DNA of 64,000 nucleotides, taken from Bordetella parapertussis (GTDB lineage Bacteria; Pseudomonadota; Gammaproteobacteria; Burkholderiales; Burkholderiaceae_A). The stretch's first letter is position 1. Each line of letters opens with the position of its first letter. Below the pieces are notes generated by a model. The model was not told the origin of the DNA. It saw nothing but the letters and a program-made list of their open reading frames with translations, and did not search any database. Positions 38,087 to 47,662 of this stretch are shown one piece after another. The position numbers were made by a program, and so were the translations under genes. The stretch spans positions 124,001-188,000 of the forward strand of contig CAMCRF010000002.1 of NCBI GenBank assembly GCA_945877235.1, in the 5' to 3' direction.

Positions 38087-39105
38087 CAATTCCGGGGGCT
38101 AGACCCAGTATCGACGCGTTGAAGCGTTTCGAGCAGCACACGATTCTGAGGAGAGCGCTGCTGCGCTTCAGCCCATATGCGCCGGGCGTCCTCGGGCTGC
38201 CCTTGAGTCCAGAGCACTTCACCCAAATGCGCAGCGATCTCGGCGTCGGGCAAACGTCTGTAGGCCTCTTTGAGCCAGCGTAGGGCCTGTTGCGGCTTTT
38301 GAAGGCGAAAGTATGCCCAGCCGAGGCTGTCCATGATGTGCGGATCCTGGGGTTCTAGCGCATGGGCCTTTCGAATCAGGCCGTAGGCCTCCTCGAGAGA
38401 TTGGTGCCGATCCACGAGGCTGTAGCCAAGTGCGTTGAGGGCGTGCGCATGGTTCGGCTCTTGCGCAAGCAGCCCACGAAGCAGATGCTCCATTTCAGAC
38501 ACGAGCCCCCGACGCTCAAGCAGCATAGCCTTCGAATACAGGGCCGCGCTTGGCAGGGCCCGTTGACCATAGACCTGATCGATGAGACGGATACCCTGTT
38601 CGGGATGAGGACCGCGCAGCGCAAGCTGTGCGAGGCTGTCATCAAATGCCGCTCGGTCCTGGGGTGTTTGGGCTGCCATGAGGCGAGACTGAAGCGAGGC
38701 GATCAGCCGACCCTCTTGGCCAAGCAAGAGCTGGAGGAGATCAACGGTTTGCTGAGCGGACCGGTTGCTGGGGGCCTCTCGCAGCCAGATCTCGGCCGTC
38801 TCGAGGGCTTCTGTGGGCGAGCGCACCGCCAATGCAAGCTGGGTCGCACGTTCGGCTACCCCTGCATCCTGTGTCTGGCGAGCGAGCCCCAAATAGGCCC
38901 CTGCCGCGAGCAAGGGATCGCCCGCCTGCAACGCGAATTCGGCAGCCAAGATCTGGAATACAGCGCGTGCCGAATCGCGGGCAGAATCAAGCCCTGTAGC
39001 CTTTGCTGCAGCAGAGGCAGTCCAAACACTCCCCGAGCAGCACAACATGACAAGCCCTTTTGAGAGCGCGCGCAGTACCGTCTGTAGGCTTGAGTTTCGG
39101 GGCAT
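38086..39105 (-). CDS. Periplasmic tetratricopeptide repeat protein
   Basis: A 339-residue protein with an N-terminal signal-like segment (about residues 13-33) and several TPR motifs, clearest in the C-terminal half (HALNALGYSLVDRH, DPHIMDSLGWAYFRL, DAEIAAHLGEVLW). TPR proteins bind other proteins; no partner is known. It sits upstream of lolB in Burkholderiales, which hints at an envelope role. I preferred the ATG at 39105, which has AAGG eight bases upstream, over one 16 codons earlier. Confidence 0.8.
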   Translation of the reverse strand: MPRNSSLQTVLRALSKGLVMLCCSGSVWTASAAAKATGLDSARDSARAVFQILAAEFALQAGDPLLAAGAYLGLARQTQDAGVAERATQLALAVRSPTEALETAEIWLREAPSNRSAQQTVDLLQLLLGQEGRLIASLQSRLMAAQTPQDRAAFDDSLAQLALRGPHPEQGIRLIDQVYGQRALPSAALYSKAMLLERRGLVSEMEHLLRGLLAQEPNHAHALNALGYSLVDRHQSLEEAYGLIRKAHALEPQDPHIMDSLGWAYFRLQKPQQALRWLKEAYRRLPDAEIAAHLGEVLWTQGQPEDARRIWAEAQQRSPQNRVLLETLQRVDTGSSPRN

Positions 39106-39151
39106 GATGGCAACCTTGTTTGCAACAGTGTAGTCAAGAACGAGGGTTTGC

Positions 39152-39973
39152 ATGCCGGAACTACCCGAAGTAGAAGTGGTTCGCTTGGGATTGGCCCCTT
39201 TGTTGACGGGGCAGCGGCTCGCTCGCGTGTGGACGAGTGGAAAGAGCCTTCGCTCATTCGAAGGCTGCTCTTCTCTGTTAGAGGGACTCTGCGGTCAGGC
39301 GGTGCTGGGGGTTGGTCGTCGATCGAAGATCTTGTTATTTGAATTTGAAACCCACACGCTGCGCCTGCATTTGGGCATGTCGGGCGTATTGACAATAGAG
39401 CCCCAGTCGGTGGGCACTCGGCTTGCCAAAGATCCGCATGAGCATCTCGCGCTGCAGTTCGAGCGCCATGCCCTCTGGTTTCGGGACCCACGCCGCTTTG
39501 GTGATGTGCAACTCTGTGCGCCTGGTGCCTCATGGCCGGCAAGTGCACAGGGTGTTGAGCCGTTATCAGCAGCGTTCGATGATGCCTATCTCTTTCGCGC
39601 AGCGATTGAGGTTCGCCAGGCCATAAAGCCCTGGTTGATGTCCGGCGCTGTCGTTGTTGGAGTTGGCAACATTTACGCTTCCGAGGCCCTGTTTCGCGCG
39701 GGCATTCACCCAAATCGTCTCGCGGGACAGATTTCGGAGCGTCGCATGCGGACTCTGTCTGAGACGATTCGCGCGGTGCTCAGGGAGGCGATCGAAAAAG
39801 GAGGCAGCACGTTGCGCGATTTCCGCAGCCATGCGGGCCGCCCGGGCGAATACCGCGATGCCCATCAGGTCTATGGGCGGCAAGGCACACCCTGCCCTAA
39901 GTGCCAAAGACCCATTCGCCGAATCGTGCAATCGCAACGCTCGACCTTCTATTGTGGAAACTGCCAACGTTAA
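39152..39973 (+). CDS. mutM: Formamidopyrimidine-DNA glycosylase
   Basis: A 273-residue base-excision repair enzyme that removes 8-oxoguanine. The N-terminal PELPEVE gives the catalytic proline (after Met removal) and glutamate. The C-terminal zinc finger has CPKC and CGNC (about residues 248-271). Its last 20 bases overlap mutY, its partner in the 8-oxoguanine repair system. Confidence 0.96.
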   Translation: MPELPEVEVVRLGLAPLLTGQRLARVWTSGKSLRSFEGCSSLLEGLCGQAVLGVGRRSKILLFEFETHTLRLHLGMSGVLTIEPQSVGTRLAKDPHEHLALQFERHALWFRDPRRFGDVQLCAPGASWPASAQGVEPLSAAFDDAYLFRAAIEVRQAIKPWLMSGAVVVGVGNIYASEALFRAGIHPNRLAGQISERRMRTLSETIRAVLREAIEKGGSTLRDFRSHAGRPGEYRDAHQVYGRQGTPCPKCQRPIRRIVQSQRSTFYCGNCQR

Positions 39974-40970
39974 GCACACCAGGGCTGCATGGTTTGCTCA
40001 GGCGCTTTTGGGCTGGGCAAAACAGAGCGGTCGCAAGCACCTGCCCTGGCAGCCAGCCCCAATGCAGCCCGGAGATCCCTATCGGATATGGATCTCCGAA
40101 ATCATGTTGCAGCAGACGCAAGTGAAAACAATGCTGCCCTATTTCGAGCGGTTCATGGCCCGATTCCCTACGGTAGCGGACTTGGCGGGCGCAGACGTCG
40201 ATCAGGTGCTCTCGTATTGGAGTGGCTTGGGTTATTACGCGCGCGCCCGAAACCTGCATAGCGCTGCACAGCACATCGTTGCATTGGGGCGGTGGCCAGC
40301 GTCTCGCGCGCAATGGGAGGCCTTGCCCGGTGTGGGCCGATCGACCGCTGCTGCGGTCGTATCGATTGCTTGGGGCCATCGCGAGGCGATTCTGGACGGC
40401 AATGTCAGACGGGTGTTGGCTCGGCAGATTCGGGCACCTCAGCCCTGGGCGAGTACCGCGCTTACGTCACAGCTCTGGCCTGTCGCGGAAGCCCTTCTGC
40501 CTGGGTCAGAGCAGGACATGCCCGCCTACACGCAGGCGCTCATGGATCTGGGTGCGCTGGTGTGTCTTGCGCGACGACCCAGGTGCGATCTATGCCCCGT
40601 CAAGCAGACTTGCGAGGCCTACCAACAAGGTGAGGTCTCTGCCTATCCCGTGCCCGCAGTGCGCAGGATTCGGCCTACACGCACTGAACATTGGGCGTTG
40701 GTATTGGATAAAAACTGTGTGCTGCTTGAAGCCCGACCGCCTCGGGGGATCTGGGGTGGGCTCTGGACCCTTCCGACCCTTGCCGACCCTCCTCCAAAGG
40801 GCGAGTGTTGGGGGCACCTCAACCATGCGTTCACACACTTTGAGCTGTATGCGCAGGTTTGGCGGGTTGCGCGCAGTGACTTGCAGATTGAAGGGTTCTG
40901 GGTCGATATAGAGCGCGCTCGGGCAGGGCCGCTGCCAGCCCCCGTGCGTAAGGTGCTCGATGCGCTCTAG
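39954..40970 (+). CDS. mutY: A/G-specific adenine glycosylase
   Basis: About 338 residues; removes adenine mispaired with 8-oxoguanine. SEIMLQQTQV (Glu49) and the helix-hairpin-helix LPGVGRSTAAAVVSIA with the catalytic aspartate in AILDGNVRR are present. The iron-sulfur cysteines fit C-X6-C-X2-C-X5-C (in VCLARRPRCDLCPVKQTC). A NUDIX-like domain ends the protein. No ATG suits the start; a GTG at 39954 inside the mutM end is the best choice, with no clear ribosome binding site. Confidence 0.9.
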   Translation: METANVKHTRAAWFAQALLGWAKQSGRKHLPWQPAPMQPGDPYRIWISEIMLQQTQVKTMLPYFERFMARFPTVADLAGADVDQVLSYWSGLGYYARARNLHSAAQHIVALGRWPASRAQWEALPGVGRSTAAAVVSIAWGHREAILDGNVRRVLARQIRAPQPWASTALTSQLWPVAEALLPGSEQDMPAYTQALMDLGALVCLARRPRCDLCPVKQTCEAYQQGEVSAYPVPAVRRIRPTRTEHWALVLDKNCVLLEARPPRGIWGGLWTLPTLADPPPKGECWGHLNHAFTHFELYAQVWRVARSDLQIEGFWVDIERARAGPLPAPVRKVLDAL

Positions 40971-41863
40971 TCGAGGCCCCGGCGCAACAGGCTGCGATGG
41001 CGCACCCGAATGGTGCGTTGAGGAAGCAATCGCTGCGCAAGCGACTCGACGCAGTAGACCGATCGGTGCTGACCGCCGGTGCAGCCAATCGCTACCGTGA
41101 GGTAACTGCGTTGCTCTTGGGTGTAGGCCGGCATCCACCTCTCGATGAAGCCCTGGATGTCAGAGATCATGGCCTCGACACTGGGCTCTTGCGCGAGAAA
41201 GGCTTGAACCTCTGGGTCCTTGCCGGTGAGATTCCGCAGCAGTGGGTTGTAGTGTGGGTTTGGCAGGCAGCGCACGTCGAAGACCAGATCAGCATCGAGC
41301 GGTACCCCGTCCTTAAATGCAAAGGATTGGAGCAAGAGCGTGAGCGTTCCGGTGCCCAGCGCGATGATTTCCCGCACCCAGGTGCGCAGCGCACTTGCCT
41401 TGAGTTGGCTGGTGTCCAGCGGAATGCCGAGGTGAGCAATATTTGAGAGCAGCTCTCGCTCCTCTTCAATGCTCTCGTGAAGGGGGCGATCCTGCGCTTC
41501 CTGATCACGTGCCTGAGCCCTCAGGCTGAAGGGGTGCCTGCGACGTGTCTCGGAATACCGCTGCACAAGGGCTTCCGTGTTGGCTGTGAGAAACAAAACG
41601 CAGGGTTGAAATCCTTCGTCTTTCAGGGTTTGCAATGCCGGCTCAAGCCGCTCTACTTGGTGCGGGGTTCGCGCGTCAGTGGCAACCGCAATCTTATGGT
41701 TCCCCTGGCTCTGCAGCAGGCGCACCAGCATGACCAGCAGGTCGACCGGTAGGTTATCGACAATTGAAAAACCGCTGTCTTCTAGGAGGTTGAGGACAAC
41801 GGATTTCCCAGAGCCTGAGAGCCCTGTGACAAGGACGAGCTTGCAGTTGGAGGCGGTGTTCAT
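40967..41863 (-). CDS. rapZ: RNase adapter protein RapZ
   Basis: A 298-residue protein with Walker A GLSGSGKS (residues 14-21) and a C-terminal domain with the signature [14 protein letters not shown]. In E. coli RapZ guides RNase E to the small RNA GlmZ. Whether that RNA exists here is unknown. It overlaps hprK by four bases upstream and the convergent mutY by four bases at its end. Confidence 0.92.
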   Translation of the reverse strand: MNTASNCKLVLVTGLSGSGKSVVLNLLEDSGFSIVDNLPVDLLVMLVRLLQSQGNHKIAVATDARTPHQVERLEPALQTLKDEGFQPCVLFLTANTEALVQRYSETRRRHPFSLRAQARDQEAQDRPLHESIEEERELLSNIAHLGIPLDTSQLKASALRTWVREIIALGTGTLTLLLQSFAFKDGVPLDADLVFDVRCLPNPHYNPLLRNLTGKDPEVQAFLAQEPSVEAMISDIQGFIERWMPAYTQEQRSYLTVAIGCTGGQHRSVYCVESLAQRLLPQRTIRVRHRSLLRRGLD

Positions 41864-42786
41864 GATCCGCCCCCTGACATGGCACGCTGCTGGCGTTCCA
41901 TAAACTCGCGCATGGTGTCGACGCCGCGCAACTGAAGCACCGTGTTGCGCACCGCGGCTTCTGCAAGCACGGCCAGGTTGCGACCAGCGGCTACGGGAAT
42001 GACGACCTTTCGAATGGGCAGCCCCAAAAGGTTCTGAGTCAGGGCCTCGAGCGGAAGCCGCTCGTATTCGTCTATGGCCGAGCGCCGCACGAGCTGAATG
42101 ATGAGCCGAAGGCGCATTTTTCTGCGAACACTGGTCTCCCCAAAAATAGCCCGAATATCGAGCAGACCCAGCCCGCGAACCTCAAGCAGGTTTTGCAACA
42201 GTGGGGGGCATCGCCCCTCAATGGCGTCAGGCGCAATGCGCGCGAACTCAACCACGTCGTCTGCGACGAGACCATGTCCCCGCGTGATGAGCTCGAGGGC
42301 AAGCTCGCTTTTTCCAAGCCCAGACTCGCCTGAGATCAGCACACCCAGCCCCAAGACATCCATGAACACGCCGTGGGCAGTCTCCTTGGGCGCGAGGCGC
42401 TTGCTGAGCTGAATACGCAGGAGTTCAATGACATGGGCTGCATTGAGGCTGGTTCTCAGGAGCGGCAGTTCGTCTCGGTCACAGGCTTCGAACAAGCTCG
42501 AGGGTGGGACAAGTCCGTCTGCGATGACGATAGCCGGGGGCTTTCCCGTCAACAGCTCTGCGGTGAGATAGCGCCGTCGCTGTGGGTCGAGCCGATTGAA
42601 ATAGTCGACCTCAGCCACGCCCATCACTTGGATGCGATTGAGGTGAATGAGGTTGAAGTGACCAACCAGGTCCGCACTCTCAAATGAGGAACCGGATACA
42701 TGACGGCTTCCCCCTTTGAGGCCCGTGACCCAGGTCAGTTTCAACAGCTCCCGATAGGACGAAAAGAGCTGTTCGACGTTGAGCAC
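41860..42786 (-). CDS. hprK: HPr kinase/phosphorylase
   Basis: A 308-residue bifunctional enzyme that phosphorylates and dephosphorylates a serine on HPr. The P-loop [15 protein letters not shown] is near residues 153-167. The HPrK signature follows downstream ([15 protein letters not shown], about residues 203-217). In proteobacteria it works with an incomplete PTS such as ptsN-ptsH rather than with sugar uptake. It lies between ptsN and rapZ. Confidence 0.94.
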   Translation of the reverse strand: MLNVEQLFSSYRELLKLTWVTGLKGGSRHVSGSSFESADLVGHFNLIHLNRIQVMGVAEVDYFNRLDPQRRRYLTAELLTGKPPAIVIADGLVPPSSLFEACDRDELPLLRTSLNAAHVIELLRIQLSKRLAPKETAHGVFMDVLGLGVLISGESGLGKSELALELITRGHGLVADDVVEFARIAPDAIEGRCPPLLQNLLEVRGLGLLDIRAIFGETSVRRKMRLRLIIQLVRRSAIDEYERLPLEALTQNLLGLPIRKVVIPVAAGRNLAVLAEAAVRNTVLQLRGVDTMREFMERQQRAMSGGGS

Positions 42787-42794
42787 GTCGGGTC

Positions 42795-43259
42795 CTAAGC
42801 GCTCGCAGGCTGCCAGGTGGAGATCACCTGATGCAGACTGGCTGGATCTTCGGCGGTAAAAAGCGCTGTGCGGAGCTGGGTGTCGGAGAGCATTTCTGCG
42901 ACCTCAGAGAGCAGTTCTAAATGATGCTGCGTGGCCTGCTCAGGCACTAAGAGGAAAATCAAGACGGAGACGGGCTTTCCGTCGGGCGCATCGAAGGAGA
43001 CCGGCTCAGCCAGTCGAACGACGCCTGCCACGGCCTCTTCAAGCCCCTTGATTCGACCATGTGGAATCGCAATGCCATCGCCTAGTCCTGTCGATCCGAG
43101 CCGCTCCCTTGCAAAAAGCGAGTCGAAGACCTTGGCCCGGGCAATGCCACGCTGCTCTTCAAACATAAGACCTGCATGCTCAAAGACGCGCTTCTTACTG
43201 GACGCGTCTACACCCAAGAGGATGCTCTTGGGCTCCAGCAGTTCGGAAATTCGATTCAT
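42795..43259 (-). CDS. ptsN: Nitrogen-PTS enzyme IIA
   Basis: A 154-residue IIA component of the regulatory nitrogen phosphotransferase system. The phosphorylated histidine is His67 in GIAIPHGRI. The ATG at 43259 has AGGAG eight bases upstream; a GTG three codons earlier overlaps that site and is rejected. It heads the ptsN-hprK-rapZ unit behind a candidate promoter. Confidence 0.94.
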   Translation of the reverse strand: MNRISELLEPKSILLGVDASSKKRVFEHAGLMFEEQRGIARAKVFDSLFARERLGSTGLGDGIAIPHGRIKGLEEAVAGVVRLAEPVSFDAPDGKPVSVLIFLLVPEQATQHHLELLSEVAEMLSDTQLRTALFTAEDPASLHQVISTWQPASA

Positions 43260-43310
43260 CAAGCCCACTCCTGCGGCTGTTTTTGACAGGCCAGTGACAC
43301 GATGGCTCGC

Positions 43311-43339
43311 ATTATAGGGGGCCTGAGCCCCCTTGTGCA
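43311..43339 (-). promoter_or_regulatory. Candidate ptsN promoter with a palindrome in its spacer
   Basis: On the minus strand TGCACA (43339-43334), a 17-bp spacer and a perfect TATAAT (43316-43311). The spacer contains GGGGGC-TCAG-GCCCCC (43332-43317), a 6-bp inverted repeat with a 4-nt loop. The same palindrome lies downstream of the hpf stop, so it could end hpf transcription or serve as an operator. Confidence 0.5.
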
Positions 43340-43355
43340 GCGCAAAATTTTCGGC

Positions 43356-43679
43356 TCACTCGGTGATCGTCGGAATGGCCTTTCCGTCGTGAACAGAGGC
43401 CTGGTGCTGTTCCTTGTACCGAACGACCTGGCGGTCGATCTTGTCGGCTAAGAGGTCGATGGCCGCATAGAGGTCGGCGTGTTTGGCCTCAGCGTGAAGG
43501 TCTTTCCCTTGAAAGTGAACAGTCACTTCTGCGCGTTGCTCGTGCTTCTCGACGCCCAATATGACATGGGCCTCTAGGCCTTGGGCGAAGTGGCGCCAGG
43601 CACGGCTGAGTTTCTGCTCCACATAGTCACGGATCGCCTCCGTCACGGGCAGGTGGTGTCCAGTGATGCTCACTTTCAT
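43356..43679 (-). CDS. hpf: Ribosome hibernation-promoting factor (short HPF/YfiA)
   Basis: A 107-residue protein that binds and protects inactive 70S ribosomes. MKVSITGHHLPVTEAIRDYVEQ at the N-terminus and the ending of about 107 residues mark the short form. GGAGG lies before the ATG at 43679; the long upstream frame is antisense-free but lies inside rpoN. It follows rpoN by 13 bp, a conserved pairing. Confidence 0.95.
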   Translation of the reverse strand: MKVSITGHHLPVTEAIRDYVEQKLSRAWRHFAQGLEAHVILGVEKHEQRAEVTVHFQGKDLHAEAKHADLYAAIDLLADKIDRQVVRYKEQHQASVHDGKAIPTITE

Positions 43680-43692
43680 GGTTGCTCCTCCT

Positions 43693-45216
43693 CTAGGTTT
43701 GTTTTCTAAGGCTAGCACTTGGAATCCGCAGGCTCTCCCGATATTTGGCAACCGTGCGACGAGCAACCACGACGCCTGACTCTGCAAAGCGATCGGCAAT
43801 CGCTTGATCGGAGAGTGGCTTCTCGCTCGGTTCCTGCCGAATCCATTCTCCGATCTGGGCCTTGAGCGCGGTTGCAGAGGCCGCACCACCATCGTCGGTT
43901 CCCACATGACTGGAGAAGAAAAACTTCAGCTCAAAACAGCCAAGCGGCGTGAGCATGAATTTCTGCGTGGTCACCCGCGAGACTGTTGATTCATGCAGCT
44001 CGCAGGACTCCGCAATGTCCTTGAGGATCATTGGTTTCATTGCCTTTGGGCCAAGGTGAAAGAAAGGCTGCTGTGCGGCCACAATGGCTTGTGAAACGCG
44101 CAAGATCGTATCGCTTCGCTGCTCAATGTTCTTTACCATCCAGCGCGCTTCTTGAAGTTTCTGCGCAAGGCTGCTCTCGCCTGAATGGTCTCTGATCAGA
44201 CGCGCGTAAAGCGGGTTGATCTGAAGCTTCGGGAGTGCCTGTGTGGAGAGCCTTGCCACCCATCGGCCGCTGCGATCCTTCTGAACCGTGACATCTGGTA
44301 TGACGGTCGCAACCTCTTTCTTGTCGAACAGGGAGGCAGGTTTGGGCCTGAGTTGACGAATCAGCTGCAGGGCGTCTTGTATGAGCGCTCTTTCCAGGCC
44401 ACAGGATTTCGCCAGACTTGCAACGGGTTGCTGTCCAAGTGCCTCGAGGTGAAACTCCACCAGTCGTTTAGCGGCCTCAAGTACATCACGATCGCTCACC
44501 TGAACCTGGAGTCTTTGGAGTTGCAGCAGGAGACACTCCTGAAGTCCGCTGGCCCCGACGCCAGCGGGCTCGAAGGATTGGAGCAGGCGCAGACCCAGGC
44601 GCATCTCGTCTTCATCGAGGGGTTCCTCGAAATGCTGCTCAAAGAGCGCCTGAAACGGCTGGGCGATCTCTTCAAGAGAATCGCGCAGATAGCCGTCTTC
44701 GTCGAGCGCGTTGATGAGGATCTCGAGCCAAGCGCGATCACGGGCAGACAGCGCGAGGCCGATGGCCTGGCCGCGCAGGTGATCACCAAGGCTTTCATCC
44801 ACAGAGTCTTGACTCTCAGGGGTGTCCTCGTCTGAGCCGAGCCCACTGACCTTCCAGTCGGCCAGGGAGTCGGGGTCCTCCCACTCGGGTGGGCCATCGA
44901 CGTCAACGGCCTGTTCCGCGGAGAACTCTTCTCTCTGAAGCTCAGTGACCTCAAGGCGCTCCTCGCGAGCGGGCTCTGGCAAATCCTCATCCCACTCTGC
45001 ATCGGGTGATCGCTCGGGCTCGGTCAGTGCGACCTCAGTCGGGACCTCGGCCTCGTCCTCATAGTCTTCGAGCTCGAGCAGTGGGTTTTCTTCAATGAAG
45101 TTCTGTAGCTCCTGGCGAAGCTCCAGGTTCGAGAGTGCTAAGAGTCGAATAGCCTGTTGAAGCTGGGGCGTCAGGGCGAGCTGTTGGCTCGTCCGAGTGG
45201 AGAGCGTGATCTTCAT
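43693..45216 (-). CDS. rpoN: RNA polymerase sigma-54 factor
   Basis: A 507-residue sigma factor. Region I (TPQLQQAIRLLALSNLELRQEL, about residues 17-38) contacts activators. An acidic linker (about 50-150) is followed by the core-binding domain. The DNA-binding RpoN box ARRTVAKYRE is at the C-terminus. No enhancer-binding protein is in the window. It lies between lptB and hpf, the standard order. Confidence 0.96.
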   Translation of the reverse strand: MKITLSTRTSQQLALTPQLQQAIRLLALSNLELRQELQNFIEENPLLELEDYEDEAEVPTEVALTEPERSPDAEWDEDLPEPAREERLEVTELQREEFSAEQAVDVDGPPEWEDPDSLADWKVSGLGSDEDTPESQDSVDESLGDHLRGQAIGLALSARDRAWLEILINALDEDGYLRDSLEEIAQPFQALFEQHFEEPLDEDEMRLGLRLLQSFEPAGVGASGLQECLLLQLQRLQVQVSDRDVLEAAKRLVEFHLEALGQQPVASLAKSCGLERALIQDALQLIRQLRPKPASLFDKKEVATVIPDVTVQKDRSGRWVARLSTQALPKLQINPLYARLIRDHSGESSLAQKLQEARWMVKNIEQRSDTILRVSQAIVAAQQPFFHLGPKAMKPMILKDIAESCELHESTVSRVTTQKFMLTPLGCFELKFFFSSHVGTDDGGAASATALKAQIGEWIRQEPSEKPLSDQAIADRFAESGVVVARRTVAKYRESLRIPSASLRKQT

Positions 45217-45218
45217 GG

Positions 45219-45956
45219 CTAGAGGGTGAAGTGCGCTCCAAGGTAGACCTCGCGAACGCGGTCATTTTGAACGATCTCAAGTGGTTTGCCCTCTGCGAGT
45301 ACGCCACCGTTGTGAATGATGGTGGCGTGGTCACAGATGTCGAGTGTCTCCCGTACATTGTGGTCAGTGATCAGTACACCAATTCCTTTGTCTCTCAGGA
45401 AGCGAATGATGCGCTGTATCTCGATCACTGCGATGGGGTCCACGCCAGCAAAAGGCTCATCGAGCAAAATAAATCGAGGGCTGTTTGCGAGGGCCCGCGC
45501 GATCTCTACTCGGCGTCGCTCCCCGCCGGAGAGAGACTGTCCCAGCCGTCCTGCGATCTCTGTGATCTGGAGTTCCCCAAGCAAGCGCTCTAGCTGAGCC
45601 GCAATCTCTGCCTTACTGAGCCTGTTTCCGGCGGTGTCGGTCTGGAGCTCGAGCACTGCACGGATGTTGTCTGCAACAGAGAGTCGCCGAAAGACGGAGG
45701 CCTCTTGTGGCAGGTAGGAGAGCCCCTTGCGGGCGCGTCGGTGGATCGGTTCGTGGCTGATGTTTTCTTGGTCAAGCCAGATGCGACCTGCATCTGGGGG
45801 AATCAAGCCCACGAGCATGTAAAAACAGGTTGTCTTTCCCGCGCCATTGGGCCCGAGCAAGCCTGCCACCTCTCCTGTCTCCAGCTGCATGGAGACGCTT
45901 CGGACAACAGGTCGCCCTTGGTAGGCTTTCTGGAGTCCCTCTGCCCGCAACAGCAT
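45219..45956 (-). CDS. lptB: Lipopolysaccharide export ABC ATPase LptB
   Basis: A 245-residue ATPase that powers LPS extraction from the inner membrane with LptF and LptG. Walker [10 protein letters not shown] is at about residues 35-43, the signature [15 protein letters not shown] and Walker [14 protein letters not shown] are intact. It overlaps the lptA stop by one base and precedes rpoN by 2 bp. Confidence 0.95.
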   Translation of the reverse strand: MLLRAEGLQKAYQGRPVVRSVSMQLETGEVAGLLGPNGAGKTTCFYMLVGLIPPDAGRIWLDQENISHEPIHRRARKGLSYLPQEASVFRRLSVADNIRAVLELQTDTAGNRLSKAEIAAQLERLLGELQITEIAGRLGQSLSGGERRRVEIARALANSPRFILLDEPFAGVDPIAVIEIQRIIRFLRDKGIGVLITDHNVRETLDICDHATIIHNGGVLAEGKPLEIVQNDRVREVYLGAHFTL

Positions 45957-46471
45957 TAGGGTTTGGCCTCTCTGGGCATCAGGGTCATTTGCGCCCGACC
46001 CTGGCCTTGGGAGGTCTTCACCTCATAGGTTTCTGTTGGCGTGTTGTAGGTGACCTGATCTCCAACGACCTCGTCGAGCATCCGATCACCTCGGCTTCTG
46101 CGCAGCTGGGCCGCTCCGATGAGCACGACAATCTCTGTCTTCGAATCGTACTCAAGTCGGCCTGAGGAGCCCTGGATACGATCCGAGGAGCCAACGCGTT
46201 GCTGCGTGAAGCGCGCTGGGCGGCCGTTGAGAATCGCCATGCTGGAGCCGTCAGACCGTTGGGTGAGTTCAAGCCGATCACCATTGAGCACAAGTCCATC
46301 GCGTGTGAGGCTGACATTGCCGGAGAAGACAGTGACCTGTCGTTGGTCATCATGTTGGAGCTGGTCGGACTGGATGCGGGTTGCCGCTGAGCTTGAGGGC
46401 TGCCCCTGAGCCAGACAGGGGGCTTGGATAAGTAGGGCAATCGAGGCAAGAAAGCCCAGGACTGGCTTCAT
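45956..46471 (-). CDS. lptA: Lipopolysaccharide transport periplasmic protein LptA
   Basis: A 171-residue periplasmic bridge protein. A signal peptide ends near residue 22 (APCLAQGQ). The OstA-like fold shows as repeated beta strands ([24 protein letters not shown]). It links LptC in the inner membrane to LptD in the outer membrane. Its start overlaps the lptC stop by four bases. Confidence 0.93.
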   Translation of the reverse strand: MKPVLGFLASIALLIQAPCLAQGQPSSSAATRIQSDQLQHDDQRQVTVFSGNVSLTRDGLVLNGDRLELTQRSDGSSMAILNGRPARFTQQRVGSSDRIQGSSGRLEYDSKTEIVVLIGAAQLRRSRGDRMLDEVVGDQVTYNTPTETYEVKTSQGQGRAQMTLMPREAKP

Positions 46472-47046
46472 GGCTTTATCTCCACCTGAGCCTGCGCGAG
46501 CACGCGGTACTGTCCGGTTTTAAGATTGAGCTCCAGGCCCTGGCCAGTGAGCACCCTGCCCTGTTGGGCGATGCGAACCGCTCCTGAGGCGCGTGCACGT
46601 TCCTCGCCGGCGAGAACGAGCAGCTCAGCCGTCTGAAGCTCCAGACGATCGGCCGGTGAGGCCGCCTTTTCCTGCTTAGCTACAACGCCCTCTGAGAGCA
46701 GCACTTCCTCATGATTCGCCGAGAGTGCGCCCATGCCGGCGCGAATTTCGGTCCGATTCGCGCCTTGGATCTCACGCGTAAAAATAGGGCTCGTAAGCGT
46801 GATGCGACCATCTTGAACCTGTTCACCTGCAAGCGCTTGAATGGTGTAGAGCGCCGAACCTAAGGCGTCTGATTTCGTGAATTGCACAGAGCGCAGGGCA
46901 GCTTTGGGGGTGTCTGGGGCGCTGATTGCGGCGTCTGGTGACCGAATCGCCGATAGCTCGGCTAGGACCCACGCAACTCCGGTCAATGCAGCAAGCAAGA
47001 GCAGTGACAATCCACCAGCAATTCGGTCTGCAACGAGGCGGTTCAA
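46468..47046 (-). CDS. lptC: Lipopolysaccharide export protein LptC
   Basis: A 192-residue bitopic protein with one N-terminal helix (about residues 12-32) and a periplasmic domain of the LptC type (YTIQALAGEQVQDGRITLTSP, and LTGQGLELNLKTGQYRV near the end). It passes LPS from LptBFG to LptA. It overlaps kdsC and lptA by four bases each. Confidence 0.9.
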   Translation of the reverse strand: MNRLVADRIAGGLSLLLLAALTGVAWVLAELSAIRSPDAAISAPDTPKAALRSVQFTKSDALGSALYTIQALAGEQVQDGRITLTSPIFTREIQGANRTEIRAGMGALSANHEEVLLSEGVVAKQEKAASPADRLELQTAELLVLAGEERARASGAVRIAQQGRVLTGQGLELNLKTGQYRVLAQAQVEIKP

Positions 47047-47555
47047 GACCGCGCTCCCAGAATGAGATCACAGACTTCGCGCACTGCTCCGTGTCCCCCC
47101 GCTCGGACTGTGACCCAGTCTGCAGCATCTCGAACTCGGGCAATTGCGTCCGGTACGGAGAAGGCCATCCCAACTGCCTGCATTAACGGGAGATCGGGGA
47201 GGTCATCGCCCATATGCGCACAGCTGTGGGCAGGCAATGACGCTGCTGTGCGCCAAGTCTCGAACGCTTCTAACTTGTCCTCGCGGCCGATAATGACAGG
47301 TGACATGCCCAGCTCTTGCGCGCGAGCCACAATGGCGGGGTGACTTCTTCCAGAGATGATGCCAACGCCGACCCCTGCATTTAAAAGGCGTTTGATGCCA
47401 GCGCCGTCAAGGACATGAAATCGCTTGAGACTCTCACCTTGAGCATCGTAGTAAAGGCCACCGTCGGTCATAACCCCATCGACGTCTAGAAACAGGTGCT
47501 CAATGGCTCGGAGCCGTTCGTCTAAATGAGGGGCTTGAGAGGATGTGCGGTTCAT
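47043..47555 (-). CDS. kdsC: 3-deoxy-D-manno-octulosonate 8-phosphate phosphatase
   Basis: A 170-residue cap-less HAD phosphatase of KDO synthesis. Motif I is LFLDVDGVMTDGG (about residues 17-29), motif II GIISGR, and motif IV GDDLPDLPLM. It heads the minus-strand kdsC-lptC-lptA-lptB-rpoN-hpf run. The isomerase gene kdsD, often next to it, is not present on either side. Confidence 0.93.
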   Translation of the reverse strand: MNRTSSQAPHLDERLRAIEHLFLDVDGVMTDGGLYYDAQGESLKRFHVLDGAGIKRLLNAGVGVGIISGRSHPAIVARAQELGMSPVIIGREDKLEAFETWRTAASLPAHSCAHMGDDLPDLPLMQAVGMAFSVPDAIARVRDAADWVTVRAGGHGAVREVCDLILGARS

Positions 47556-47662
47556 ATCACCCCGGTTGCGTCATGCGGGTTGGGCTCAAATTGGCGTAAG
47601 CAAAAGTAAGACCAGTTTAATAGAAGAGCGGCCCCCGTACGCTGAAGAGATACACTCTTTTC

